Below, piece after piece: positions 1-9,065 of a DNA stretch of 64,000 nt. The position numbers and the translations under genes were made by a program. This DNA comes from Staphylococcus equorum (GTDB lineage Bacteria > Bacillota > Bacilli > Staphylococcales > Staphylococcaceae). The stretch lies in assembly GCF_029531845.1 (NCBI RefSeq), contig NZ_JAMBPV010000001.1:310001-374000 (forward strand), in the 5' to 3' direction. Under the pieces are notes generated by a model. That model did no database searches and was not told the DNA's origin. It saw only the letters and a list, made by a program, of their open reading frames with translations. Position 1 is the stretch's first letter. Every line of letters begins with the position of its first letter.

Positions 1-219
1 TAAATCTTGAAATTCCGAATACTGGTTTTGTAACGCTACAAACTCCGAAGTGCAAACTGGCGTAAAATCAGCTGGATGTGCAAATAAAATCATCCAGTCA
101 TTTTTGTAATCATCTAAAGTTATTTCCCCTTGTGTGGATTGCCCTTTAAAAAACGGGGCTTTTTCGCCAATACGTGGCAGACGTTTTGTGTCGGAATGTA
201 AATCTGAATTAAGTGGCAT
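1..219 (-). CDS. 1-Cys peroxiredoxin (AhpC/TSA family, Prx6-like), 5' part only
   Basis: The gene starts at the ATG at 217-219 and runs off the left edge, so only about 73 residues are visible. They contain HPADFTPVCTSEF, where Cys56 is the peroxidatic cysteine in the PxxxT/SxxC signature of peroxiredoxins. The HPADFTPVCTSEF form with His before the Pro is typical of the Prx6/1-Cys group, which reduces hydrogen peroxide and alkyl hydroperoxides in the cytosol. A resolving cysteine cannot be judged because the C-terminus is outside the window. The start lies inside the end of the upstream unknown gene (11-base overlap), so the two are probably cotranscribed and perhaps translationally coupled. 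Family assignment is firm; the exact subfamily is inference. Confidence 0.9.
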   Translation of the reverse strand, partial: MPLNSDLHSDTKRLPRIGEKAPFFKGQSTQGEITLDDYKNDWMILFAHPADFTPVCTSEFVALQNQYSEFQDL

Positions 220-601
220 GTACATCACCTACAGTTGAAGAATGGTTGAAAAACTTCACTTGCATTTTATTTATATTTAAATTAAATAAGGGGTTAGTTT
301 GATCACCAACGATTTTGAATTCTGTCTTAAGATAAGAATTATTTTTCGCAAATGAATATTTCACTATATATTTATCGCCATCTTTAAAATACTCGTATTT
401 GTAAAAAGTAGTTACTAAACGTGTGAGTTTTTTTAAGTATCTATCTTTTATATAACGATTTACACCAAGACGTCCGGTTTTTATATATAGGTTTTTTCTT
501 AAAAGAGATAAATCTTTAGAGCATAATAAACTACAAAATAACTCTGGGTCTTTTTTAATAATACTTTTTATAAAATCTTCTATACATTGTTCAATTTTCA
601 T
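209..601 (-). CDS. Hypothetical protein upstream of the peroxiredoxin
   Basis: A 130-residue basic, Lys/Tyr-rich protein that I do not recognise. I chose the ATG at 599-601 because an AGGTG lies just upstream; a GTG at 608-610 would add three residues but overlaps that ribosome site. The N-terminal third looks helical (MKIEQCIEDFIKSII), and the rest alternates charged and aromatic residues as in a small alpha/beta fold. No signal peptide or membrane segment is evident. Its stop overlaps the peroxiredoxin start by 11 bases, which argues that it is translated. An NTF2/SnoaL-like fold is conceivable from length and pattern but I cannot show it. Confidence 0.55.
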   Translation of the reverse strand: MKIEQCIEDFIKSIIKKDPELFCSLLCSKDLSLLRKNLYIKTGRLGVNRYIKDRYLKKLTRLVTTFYKYEYFKDGDKYIVKYSFAKNNSYLKTEFKIVGDQTNPLFNLNINKMQVKFFNHSSTVGDVHAT

Positions 602-884
602 AATTATCACACCTAAACTTTGAATTTTATATCGTAGCTTTGGAATTGAAAATTTAAAACTGCAATGGAAATTGTTAAAAAGGTTAAAAAAGTCGTTTAT
701 ACAAAAGGAATATATTGAGTCGTTTATTTATAGACACGAATTTTTAAAATAATATCGTAGATTGAGGAAATGTGCTTATTTTTATAACATTATAAAATGT
801 TCAGTATAGTGTATATATTCCACTATTTTAATATATTAAACTTTTCGCAATAAATACGTATTATATTAATTGTTTTGTGTAGCA

Positions 885-921
885 ATTAAAAATGCTCCCC
901 AATTCTTTGTGAATTGGGGAG
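885..921 (-). terminator. Rho-independent terminator of the alcohol dehydrogenase gene
   Basis: Read on the minus strand, CTCCCCAATTC and GAATTGGGGAG pair perfectly over 11 bp around a 5-base loop and are followed by a run of T (complement of 888-892). It lies about 30 bases past the dehydrogenase stop. Confidence 0.85.
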
Positions 922-953
922 ACATTATTTATTAGATGAAATCTTTGTTTTGT

Positions 954-2102
954 TTAAGGTTTTAAAATCACTTTAATATTATTATCTTTTTTCTGATCGA
1001 AAATTTCATAAGCTTCTGCCGCTTTATCTAATGGCATAGTATGTGTAAGAATGTCAGTTGGATCAAATGTACCTTCGCGAATCATCTCGTATAATTTAGG
1101 CATAAGATGAATCACTGGCGCTTGACCTGTCTTAACTTGGACATTACGGTTGAAAATCAAATTGAGTGGGAAATCATCAGCTGGCGTGGCATAGATACCT
1201 GTTAATTGAATCGTACCGAATTTACTTACAGCTTCTGCGGCAGTATCAATGGGACTGATTGTGCCACGTTGTGCAGAATCCGGACTCAAGTCACGTTCAG
1301 ATGCTTTGACTTGTCCATCCATACCTACACAATCAATTACGATATCCGCACCGCCATGTGTAGTATCACGCAGTAACTTACCGATTTCTTTTTCTTTATC
1401 AAAATTATAGATTTCGACTTGGTTATATTCTTTGGCATGTTGCAGTCTGTGCTCAATATTATCTACAGCGATGATACGTTTCGCACCTTTAAGTTTTGCG
1501 AATTTTTGTGCCATAAGGCCAATTGGACCACAACCTAAGATGACAACTGTATCACCTGATTTAACACCAGAATGTTCTACACTCCAATATGCAGTAGGTG
1601 CGACATCAGATAAAAATAAAACATCTTCATCTTTCATATCATTATCTGGAACGATAAACGAAGAAAATTCTGCATAAGGGACTCTTAAATATTCAGCTTG
1701 GCCGCCCCAATGGTTACCATGCATACTGCCGAAACCAAACAAACCACCATTATCCATTTGCCAATTCGCTTGCTCTTGATTTGAATTATCACACTGTGAT
1801 TCCATTTCGTGATTGCAATAGTAACAATCACCACAGCCTATATTAAAAGGAATCACTACACGATCACCTTTTTTGAGTTTTTTAACGTCTTTACCAACTT
1901 CTTCAACAATGCCCATTGGCTCGTGGCCAATGACAAACCCTGGGTCCATCATTAAATCACCTTGATGATATAAATGTAAATCAGAACCACAGATGCCCGA
2001 TGCTGTTATTTTAATAATAGCGTCTGTTGAATCTTCAATCTTTGGGTCATTGACTTGCTTAACTTCCATTTGTTTTTGACCTTGAAAAGTAACAGCTTTC
2101 AT
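954..2102 (-). CDS. Zinc-dependent alcohol dehydrogenase (MDR family, formaldehyde-dehydrogenase-like)
   Basis: A 382-residue medium-chain dehydrogenase. Near the N-terminus GICGSDLHLY carries the catalytic-zinc cysteine, followed by the GHEPMG segment with the zinc His/Glu. The structural-zinc loop CGDCYYC plus a fourth Cys follows, and VVILGCGPIGLMA is the NAD(P)-binding glycine motif. Length and the insert after the structural loop fit the glutathione-independent formaldehyde dehydrogenase/threonine dehydrogenase-like group; the actual alcohol or aldehyde is unknown. The start at 2100-2102 has a TGAGGCG ribosome site seven bases upstream. A longer in-frame start at 2150 has no such site, so I rejected it. 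It is monocistronic, with its own terminator. Confidence 0.88.
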   Translation of the reverse strand: MKAVTFQGQKQMEVKQVNDPKIEDSTDAIIKITASGICGSDLHLYHQGDLMMDPGFVIGHEPMGIVEEVGKDVKKLKKGDRVVIPFNIGCGDCYYCNHEMESQCDNSNQEQANWQMDNGGLFGFGSMHGNHWGGQAEYLRVPYAEFSSFIVPDNDMKDEDVLFLSDVAPTAYWSVEHSGVKSGDTVVILGCGPIGLMAQKFAKLKGAKRIIAVDNIEHRLQHAKEYNQVEIYNFDKEKEIGKLLRDTTHGGADIVIDCVGMDGQVKASERDLSPDSAQRGTISPIDTAAEAVSKFGTIQLTGIYATPADDFPLNLIFNRNVQVKTGQAPVIHLMPKLYEMIREGTFDPTDILTHTMPLDKAAEAYEIFDQKKDNNIKVILKP

Positions 2103-2338
2103 AAATAACGCCTCACAATTTTCATAGAATTTCTCGTGATCAAGTGGCATAAATATAATCTGTTTCTTTCAATATATTCCCGTCGCCTATATGACTAAAC
2201 TTTATGGAAGTATAAAGAAGGAGAATGTTATAGTTTGTTTGTTGAGTATTGAAATAAATATGAGTGATTTGGTATGTCAGGCACAAGTAGACAAGCAACA
2301 TTTGGAGGTATCATGTGTAAATGACTTAAGACTGTAGA

Positions 2339-2536
2339 GTAAGAAAATCAGAGAAAGCGATAAAACAATCATTTTTGTAATTACTGAAAGAAGTACATTT
2401 TGAAGATACCAACGTGCAACACATTATTGTTTTAGTAGATATTAATCGAGCTACATTTTATGCGTGTTATGTAGATAAATATGATTTATTAGAAAGTATG
2501 GAAAATGAAAAAATAGATGCGCTTCAAACATTATAG
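2339..2536 (+). pseudogene. Decayed TetR-family regulator (N-terminal HTH part)
   Basis: Frame +2339 reads VRKSEKAIKQSFL, then a stop, then LLKEVHFEDTNVQHIIVLVD, then INRATFYACYVDKYDLLES and a second stop at 2534. This is the recognisable TetR helix-turn-helix: the FLLLLKE-HFED-TVQHI-INRATFYAYY-DKYDLL pattern of staphylococcal TetR proteins. It carries an internal stop at 2378-2380 and has no ligand-binding domain. Weakly coding-like sequence continues to about 2660. It lies in the same orientation immediately before the NRPS gene, so it may be the remains of that locus's regulator, but this link is inference. Confidence 0.75.
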
Positions 2537-2776
2537 GAATGCGGTAGAAGCACCAAAAGCACTGAAGAAATTATATATAAGAGAACAGTTGGGGTAGCGA
2601 GCACCTATGAATTAGGGCGATCGGGTTATCTATGGACTTTCTATTCATTATTTGTATTATAACATCATAGTGTAGAGGGGTGAAAGATGATAGGCTATCT
2701 AAGACTTTTGTTTAAGTTATATTATGTATAATTACATGTTAATATTACGTAGATTGAAAATATGGAGGTTAAGTTA

Positions 2777-5700
2777 ATGGCAGAGTATATATTATCTGAA
2801 GCGCAACGTGAAATTATTCAATTAGAAGAATATTATGAAAATACTAGCATTAATAATATAGCAGGAATTGTTAATATTAAAGATAATGTGAAAATATCAG
2901 AAATTGACAAATCGCTAAACAATTTAATAAAAACACATGAGAGTTATAGAATTAAAATTAAAAAAGTGAACTCCGAATATAAACAATATATTGATGAATA
3001 TAAAAGTAAAGAATTTGATTATATTGATTTTAATAATAATCAAAAGGGTTTTGATGAATGGGTTAATACACAGGTGAAAGCAAATATATTTGCTTTGAAT
3101 AGCGACTTATTTAAATTTGTGATTTTAACACTCCCTAAAGGAGATGTTGGAATATTATTATTACAACATCATGTTATTTCAGACGGATGGAGTATGACTA
3201 TAGCTGGAAATACATTATGCGAATCTTTAATTTACGGGAACGAAAATAAAAATGAAAATTTTGAGTATACGTATTTAGATTGTGTTAAGGATGAAATGAA
3301 TTATAAAAATTCATCAAGGTTCGAAAAAGATAAACAATTCTGGTTTGAAAAGACAGAAAATTTAGAAGATAATGAGTTATTTGAAAAAAAGCGGGTGAAT
3401 AATGCCCAAGGAGATAGGCTGAATTATAGATTATCAGACACATACACACATAAAATAATGGAGTTTTGTGAAAGTAACAAATTAAGTATTAGTAATTTGT
3501 TTTCTGCTGCTATGTTGATTTTAAAATATAAAAAAACTTTAGCAAATAAAAACTCAATTGGAATAGCATTACACAATAGAAACAAGCAGTTTGAAAAGAA
3601 AATGACAGGGGTTTATTCAAGAGTCTTACCTATAATAGTTGAAATTGATAAGAAATCATCTATCAATGAATTTTTAGGGACAATGAAAAAGGAAACTTTC
3701 AAAGTATTGAAACATAGAAAATTCCCGAATAGTTATATAGTAGAAAATAGTGGTAATGCAAAAGGATTGCTAGACTTCGTGGTTTCGTTTCAGAACACTC
3801 AGCACAACCCTGATTTTATAAAAAAAGGTTATTCGGAGGAATGGTTAGATTCCGGCACAACCAATGCTCCATTGGGTCTAAATATAAGCAATAGGCATGG
3901 AGAAGATAAGTTAGAAATAGATTACGATTACCAGGTAGACGTTGTTAGTAAAAAAGAAGTTGTGACATTACACACAAACATTATAGAAATTTTAAATGTA
4001 ATATTAGAGAATCCAAGACAAAAAATTAGTGAAATAGAGATCATTACAGAAGAAGAAAAGTCACTCATTTTACATGATTTTAACAATACACAAGTAGCAC
4101 TAAATAATAATCAGACATTTGTTGAATATTTTGAGCAACAAGTAGAAAAAACACCAGAGAAAAAGGCAATTACTTACGAAGGTAAAAGTCTGACTTATCA
4201 AGCGTTGAACGCTAAAGCGAATCAAGTCGCGCATCAATTGCGACATGAAGGCGTAAAACCGAATCGTCTTGTAGGTATAATGACAAATCGACATTTAGAA
4301 ATGATAATTGGTATTTACGGTATTCTAAAAGCAGGCGGTGCTTATGTACCAATCGATCCAAACTATCCAACTGAACGTATTAATTATATTTTGAATGACA
4401 GCAATCCCCATACGTTATTAACAGATCGAATTTTAGACACCTCCATTGAATTTAATCAAACAGTTATAAATTTAATGGAAAATATAAGCACATCAATACA
4501 ACCAACCGAGGATCTATCACGCGTCACAGATGTATCTAATTTATTATGTGTTATTTACACATCTGGTACAACAGGTAAACCCAAAGGCGTTATGGTACCT
4601 TATAAAGGTGTGATGAATAATCTTAATAGAAGAATTAAGCGATTTGATATTAGTAGTGACGATAACATTTTATTCAAAATGCCATTTACCTTTGATCCGT
4701 CAATATGGGAAATATTTGGATGGGCCATGGTTGGTGCACAAGCAACGCTTTTACCTTCCGGTGAAGAAGGGGATCCAGAAACAATTACTTCATTAATTCA
4801 AACATCTAAGGTAACGATAGCTGTATTTGTACCCTCTATGTTTAATCCATTTATCAATTACATTAAGTCGACAAAACAAGCACACTTGCTTTCTAGCTTA
4901 AGCTACGTCTTAGTTGGTGGTGAAGCAGTGAAACCAGAATTAGTGAATCAATTTAATGAGGCGATTGGTAAAAAAAATAATACACAATTAATTAATGTAT
5001 ACGGCCCTACTGAAACTACGATTGATGTGACAAATTTTGATTGTGAAAATAATGTTATCTATGAAGCTATTCCAATTGGTCAACCTATTGCGAATACGCA
5101 AGCGTATATTATGAACGAAGATAATAATCTCATGGGCATTGGTACGCCAGGAGAGCTTTGTATCGGGGGTGCAGGTGTAACTGACGGTTACTTAAATCGC
5201 CCCCAATTAACGAAAGAAAAGTTCATTGATAACCCATTTGGTGAAGGGAAATTATATCGTACAGGTGATTTGGTGAAATGGCAGGAAGACGGAAATATTA
5301 CATGTTTAGGGCGTATCGATGACCAAGTGAAAATACGTGGTTATCGAATTGAACTTGGTGAAATTGAAAGTACTTTACGTCAAAATGAGGACATCATAGA
5401 TGTGGCGGTCATTGCCAACCCAATGGGCGGGGAAGAACTAGCGATTTGTGCTTACTTAGTTTCAGACAAACAAATACCGTTTGATGATATTAAAACAAAG
5501 TTAAGTGCAAAATTACCGAATTATATGGTTCCATCATACTTGGCACAAATCGAAAAATTACCAGTAACATCTAACGGTAAATTAAATATAAAACAATTAC
5601 CTGAAATTAAAATTGAAAGTAAATCGTATGTTGCGCCTAGAAATAATACAGAAGTGATGCTTACTAAGATATTTGAAAATGTCTTGAATATTGAACGTGT

Positions 5701-8700
5701 AAGTATTGATGATAACTTCTTTGAAATGGGTGGTCATTCACTTAAAGCAATTAGCGTTATAAATGAAATTGAAAGTGAAATCGGTGTTCGTTTACCCTTA
5801 AAAATTATGTTTGACTATGAAAAAGTGATACAACTCGCAAAAGTGATAGACGATTATGATAGTGATGCGCATACACAAAGTATTCCACAAGCTGAAACAA
5901 AACCGTATTATTTGGCATCTTCACCACAAAAACGGTTATATATTTTAAATGAAATGATAGATAATCAAACGGCGTATAACATGCCAGGAATGTTTGAAAT
6001 CCAGGGTTCAGTGGACGTTAAACGTGTTGAAAACACATTTCAAAAACTAGTAGAGCGCCATGAGGCGTTAAGAACGCACTTTGAAACAATTAATGGTACA
6101 CCAGTTCAAGTACTCGAAGATGATATAACTATTAGTGTAGACTATGAAGACACATTGAATGTTGATTATGACACGCTTTCAAAAGATTTTGTGAAACCGT
6201 TTAATTTAGCAAAAGCACCTTTATTAAGAGTAAAGCTAGTGAAAATTGCTGCACAGCGTTATATGTTGTTGTTTGATATTCATCATATTATTTCAGATGG
6301 TTTCTCTATTACCTTGTTTATGAAAGAATTTTCAAAATTGTATCAAGATCATCCATTAGAAAAACTAAAAGTGCAGTACAAAGACTATAGTGAATGGATG
6401 CATTCTCATGACTTAAGTAATCAACGTGCGTTTTGGTTATCTCAATTTGAAGATAAAGTACCGGTTTTAGATTTACCCTGTGATTATACAAGATCAGATC
6501 AGCAAAGTTTTGAAGGTCGAACAATTACTGTAAATATGCCTAAGGAAACAAAAATTGCGATTAGCCAGCTATCACAAGCAACAGGTAGTACAGATTATAT
6601 GATTTTACTAACATCTTTTATGACTTTACTTCATAAGTATAGTCGTCAAGAAGACATTGTCATTGGTAGCCCAATTTCTGGCCGAATACATAAAGACACT
6701 CAAGGTGTATTCGGTATGTTCGTTAATACCCTTGCGATGCGTGGTTATCCAGAAGGTCATAAGTCATTTCATCAATTATTAGCGGAAATTAAAGACTTAT
6801 CATTAAAAGCTTTTGATAACCAAGAATACCCGCTAGAAGCATTGGTAGAGGAAGTTGTAGACAAACGTGATTTAACACGTAATCCATTATTTGATGTGAT
6901 GTTCACCTTACAAAACAATGATTACTCAACGTTTACAGTCAATGATTGGTCAGTTAACCAAAAAGAACTATCAACTTCGAGTGCCAAAGTTGATTTGAAT
7001 ATGAGTGTAGTTGAGGACAATGGCTATAAAATTTCATTAGAGTTTTCAGATAAATTATTTAATCAAGCGACCGTAAAACGTATGTTAGAACATTATTTAG
7101 AAATTTTATCTAATAGTGTTCAAAATCCTGAACAAAAAATTAGCGATATAGAAATGATTACAAAGGAAGAAAGAAAAACGCTACTTCATGACTTCAATGA
7201 CACACAAGTAGATTTAAATAATTCACAAACATTTGTGTCACGCTTTGAAACCCAAGTAGCGAAAACGCCTAATAAAATGGCGGTCACTTACGAAGGTGAA
7301 AGTTTGACTTATCAAACATTGAACGCTAAAGCAAATCAAGTCGCACATAAATTACGACACGAAGGCGTCAAACCGAATAGTCTCATAAGTATAATGACTA
7401 ATCGTCATTTGGAAATGATTATTGGAATTTACGGTATATTGAAAGCAGGCGGAGCCTACGTACCCATTGATCCTAATTATCCAAGTGACCGTATCAATTA
7501 TATTTTGAATGATAGTAAGCCCATAGTCCTGTTAACGGATCAACCTATCGACCATTCTATTGTATATAACGGTGTGATCATTGATGTGACGGATCAAGCG
7601 ATGTTTGAAGAGTTACCAACCGACAATTTACTCAATGTTACAGATGTATCAGACCTGATGTATGTTATCTATACATCGGGGACGACGGGTAAACCCAAAG
7701 GGGTGATGGTTTCAAACGAAGGTGTAATGAACCGCCTTAACTGGATGATTAATCAATATAATATTGGTGAAAAAGATGTAATTCTTTTCAAGACTCCTTT
7801 TACCTTTGATGTTTCTGTATGGGAAATTTTCGGCTTTTCGCTGGTTGGTGCGCAATTAACCCTATTACCTTCAGGGGAGGAAGGTAACCCAGAAAAAATA
7901 AACTCCTTGCTTCAGATATCCGGAATAACAATCGTTCACTTTGTACCCTCTATGTTTAATGCATTTATTACTTATATTGAGTCAACGAAACAAGCGCATT
8001 TACTTTCTAGTTTGAGATATATTTTAGCTAGTGGCGAAGCATTGAAAACAGAATGGGTGAATCAATTTAATGAATCAATAGGTAACGAAAACAGAATACA
8101 ATTAATTAATTTATATGGTCCGACTGAAACTACTGTTGAAGTGACGCATTTCGATTGTGAGAATAATGTTATCTATGAAGAAATACCAATTGGTCAACCA
8201 ATTGCAAATATACAAGCCTATATTATGAATTCAGACAAGAATCTCATGGGCATTGGTGTACCAGGTGAATTGTGTATTGGCGGTGTTGGTGTGACAAGAG
8301 GATATTTAAATCGTCCTGATTTAACATCAGAAAAATTCGTCGACAATCCATTTGGTGAAGGTAAATTATATCGTACAGGTGACTTAGCGAAGTGGAGTGC
8401 TACAGGTGATGTAGAATATCTCGGTCGTTTAGATGAACAAGTGAAAATCCGTGGTTATCGCATTGAATTGGGTGAGATTGAAAGCTTATTACGTCAAATC
8501 GATTTTATTTCTGATGTTGCAGTAGTTGCTAAACCAATGGCAGGAGAAGAATTAGCGATTTGTGCTTACTTAGTTTCAGACGAGCAAATCGATTTTTATG
8601 ATATCAAAACGCAGTTAAGTGAAAAATTACCAAATTATATGGTCCCGTCGTATATGACACAAATAGATGGACTTCCTTTATCTTCAAGTGGCAAATTAGA

Positions 8701-9064
8701 TAAAAAACAATTACCTGACATTAAAGTTAAAAGTAAAGCTTACGCTGCGCCGACGAATAATACAGAAGTGATGCTTACTCATATATTTGAAAATGTCTTG
8801 GAAATTGAGCGTGTAAGCATTGACGATAACTTCTTTGAAATAGGTGGTCATTCACTTAAAGCGATTGGTGTTATAAATGAAATTGAAAGTGAAATCGGTG
8901 TTCGTTTACCCTTAAAAATCATTTTTGAAAGACCAACAGTTTTACAATTGGCTGAAGTTATAAAAAATAGTACCAACGATAAGAATATTCAAGATATTCC
9001 AAAAGCTGAAGATAAGCCATTTTACTATATATCTCCAATACAACAGCATATATATATTAAATAA
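2777..9064 (+). CDS. Nonribosomal peptide synthetase, two modules (C-A-T-C-A-T), 3' end lost to a frameshift
   Basis: A 2095-residue multidomain enzyme that activates amino acids and joins them on phosphopantetheine arms. Domains in order: C1 (about 1-430, HHVISDG at 131-137), A1 (about 440-940, YTSGTTGKPKG near 596), T1 (FFEMGGHSLKA, carrier Ser988), C2 (HHIISDG from 1169), A2 (about 1490-1985, same core motif near 1634), T2 (FFEIGGHSLKA, Ser2026), then the first residues of a third C domain before a premature stop. The start at 2777 has GGAGG at 2764-2768; the ATG at 2762 precedes that site and was rejected. By eye the A2 pocket reads close to DVWHLSLVEK, resembling the published serine code DVWHLSLIDK. 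A1 (about DPWVLGVIDK) gives no clear match. The N-terminal C domain suggests an initiating acyl donor or a missing upstream partner. The product is unknown. Confidence 0.93.
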   Translation: MAEYILSEAQREIIQLEEYYENTSINNIAGIVNIKDNVKISEIDKSLNNLIKTHESYRIKIKKVNSEYKQYIDEYKSKEFDYIDFNNNQKGFDEWVNTQVKANIFALNSDLFKFVILTLPKGDVGILLLQHHVISDGWSMTIAGNTLCESLIYGNENKNENFEYTYLDCVKDEMNYKNSSRFEKDKQFWFEKTENLEDNELFEKKRVNNAQGDRLNYRLSDTYTHKIMEFCESNKLSISNLFSAAMLILKYKKTLANKNSIGIALHNRNKQFEKKMTGVYSRVLPIIVEIDKKSSINEFLGTMKKETFKVLKHRKFPNSYIVENSGNAKGLLDFVVSFQNTQHNPDFIKKGYSEEWLDSGTTNAPLGLNISNRHGEDKLEIDYDYQVDVVSKKEVVTLHTNIIEILNVILENPRQKISEIEIITEEEKSLILHDFNNTQVALNNNQTFVEYFEQQVEKTPEKKAITYEGKSLTYQALNAKANQVAHQLRHEGVKPNRLVGIMTNRHLEMIIGIYGILKAGGAYVPIDPNYPTERINYILNDSNPHTLLTDRILDTSIEFNQTVINLMENISTSIQPTEDLSRVTDVSNLLCVIYTSGTTGKPKGVMVPYKGVMNNLNRRIKRFDISSDDNILFKMPFTFDPSIWEIFGWAMVGAQATLLPSGEEGDPETITSLIQTSKVTIAVFVPSMFNPFINYIKSTKQAHLLSSLSYVLVGGEAVKPELVNQFNEAIGKKNNTQLINVYGPTETTIDVTNFDCENNVIYEAIPIGQPIANTQAYIMNEDNNLMGIGTPGELCIGGAGVTDGYLNRPQLTKEKFIDNPFGEGKLYRTGDLVKWQEDGNITCLGRIDDQVKIRGYRIELGEIESTLRQNEDIIDVAVIANPMGGEELAICAYLVSDKQIPFDDIKTKLSAKLPNYMVPSYLAQIEKLPVTSNGKLNIKQLPEIKIESKSYVAPRNNTEVMLTKIFENVLNIERVSIDDNFFEMGGHSLKAISVINEIESEIGVRLPLKIMFDYEKVIQLAKVIDDYDSDAHTQSIPQAETKPYYLASSPQKRLYILNEMIDNQTAYNMPGMFEIQGSVDVKRVENTFQKLVERHEALRTHFETINGTPVQVLEDDITISVDYEDTLNVDYDTLSKDFVKPFNLAKAPLLRVKLVKIAAQRYMLLFDIHHIISDGFSITLFMKEFSKLYQDHPLEKLKVQYKDYSEWMHSHDLSNQRAFWLSQFEDKVPVLDLPCDYTRSDQQSFEGRTITVNMPKETKIAISQLSQATGSTDYMILLTSFMTLLHKYSRQEDIVIGSPISGRIHKDTQGVFGMFVNTLAMRGYPEGHKSFHQLLAEIKDLSLKAFDNQEYPLEALVEEVVDKRDLTRNPLFDVMFTLQNNDYSTFTVNDWSVNQKELSTSSAKVDLNMSVVEDNGYKISLEFSDKLFNQATVKRMLEHYLEILSNSVQNPEQKISDIEMITKEERKTLLHDFNDTQVDLNNSQTFVSRFETQVAKTPNKMAVTYEGESLTYQTLNAKANQVAHKLRHEGVKPNSLISIMTNRHLEMIIGIYGILKAGGAYVPIDPNYPSDRINYILNDSKPIVLLTDQPIDHSIVYNGVIIDVTDQAMFEELPTDNLLNVTDVSDLMYVIYTSGTTGKPKGVMVSNEGVMNRLNWMINQYNIGEKDVILFKTPFTFDVSVWEIFGFSLVGAQLTLLPSGEEGNPEKINSLLQISGITIVHFVPSMFNAFITYIESTKQAHLLSSLRYILASGEALKTEWVNQFNESIGNENRIQLINLYGPTETTVEVTHFDCENNVIYEEIPIGQPIANIQAYIMNSDKNLMGIGVPGELCIGGVGVTRGYLNRPDLTSEKFVDNPFGEGKLYRTGDLAKWSATGDVEYLGRLDEQVKIRGYRIELGEIESLLRQIDFISDVAVVAKPMAGEELAICAYLVSDEQIDFYDIKTQLSEKLPNYMVPSYMTQIDGLPLSSSGKLDKKQLPDIKVKSKAYAAPTNNTEVMLTHIFENVLEIERVSIDDNFFEIGGHSLKAIGVINEIESEIGVRLPLKIIFERPTVLQLAEVIKNSTNDKNIQDIPKAEDKPFYYISPIQQHIYIK

Positions 9065-9065
9065 A

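Noticed and set aside
1432-1677. 81-codon plus-strand frame inside the alcohol dehydrogenase gene
   Set aside because: It lies antisense to a clear enzyme gene, with no ribosome site and low-complexity sequence.
2762-2776. Earlier ATG for the NRPS at 2762
   Set aside because: The GGAGG ribosome site lies after it, which fits only the ATG at 2777.
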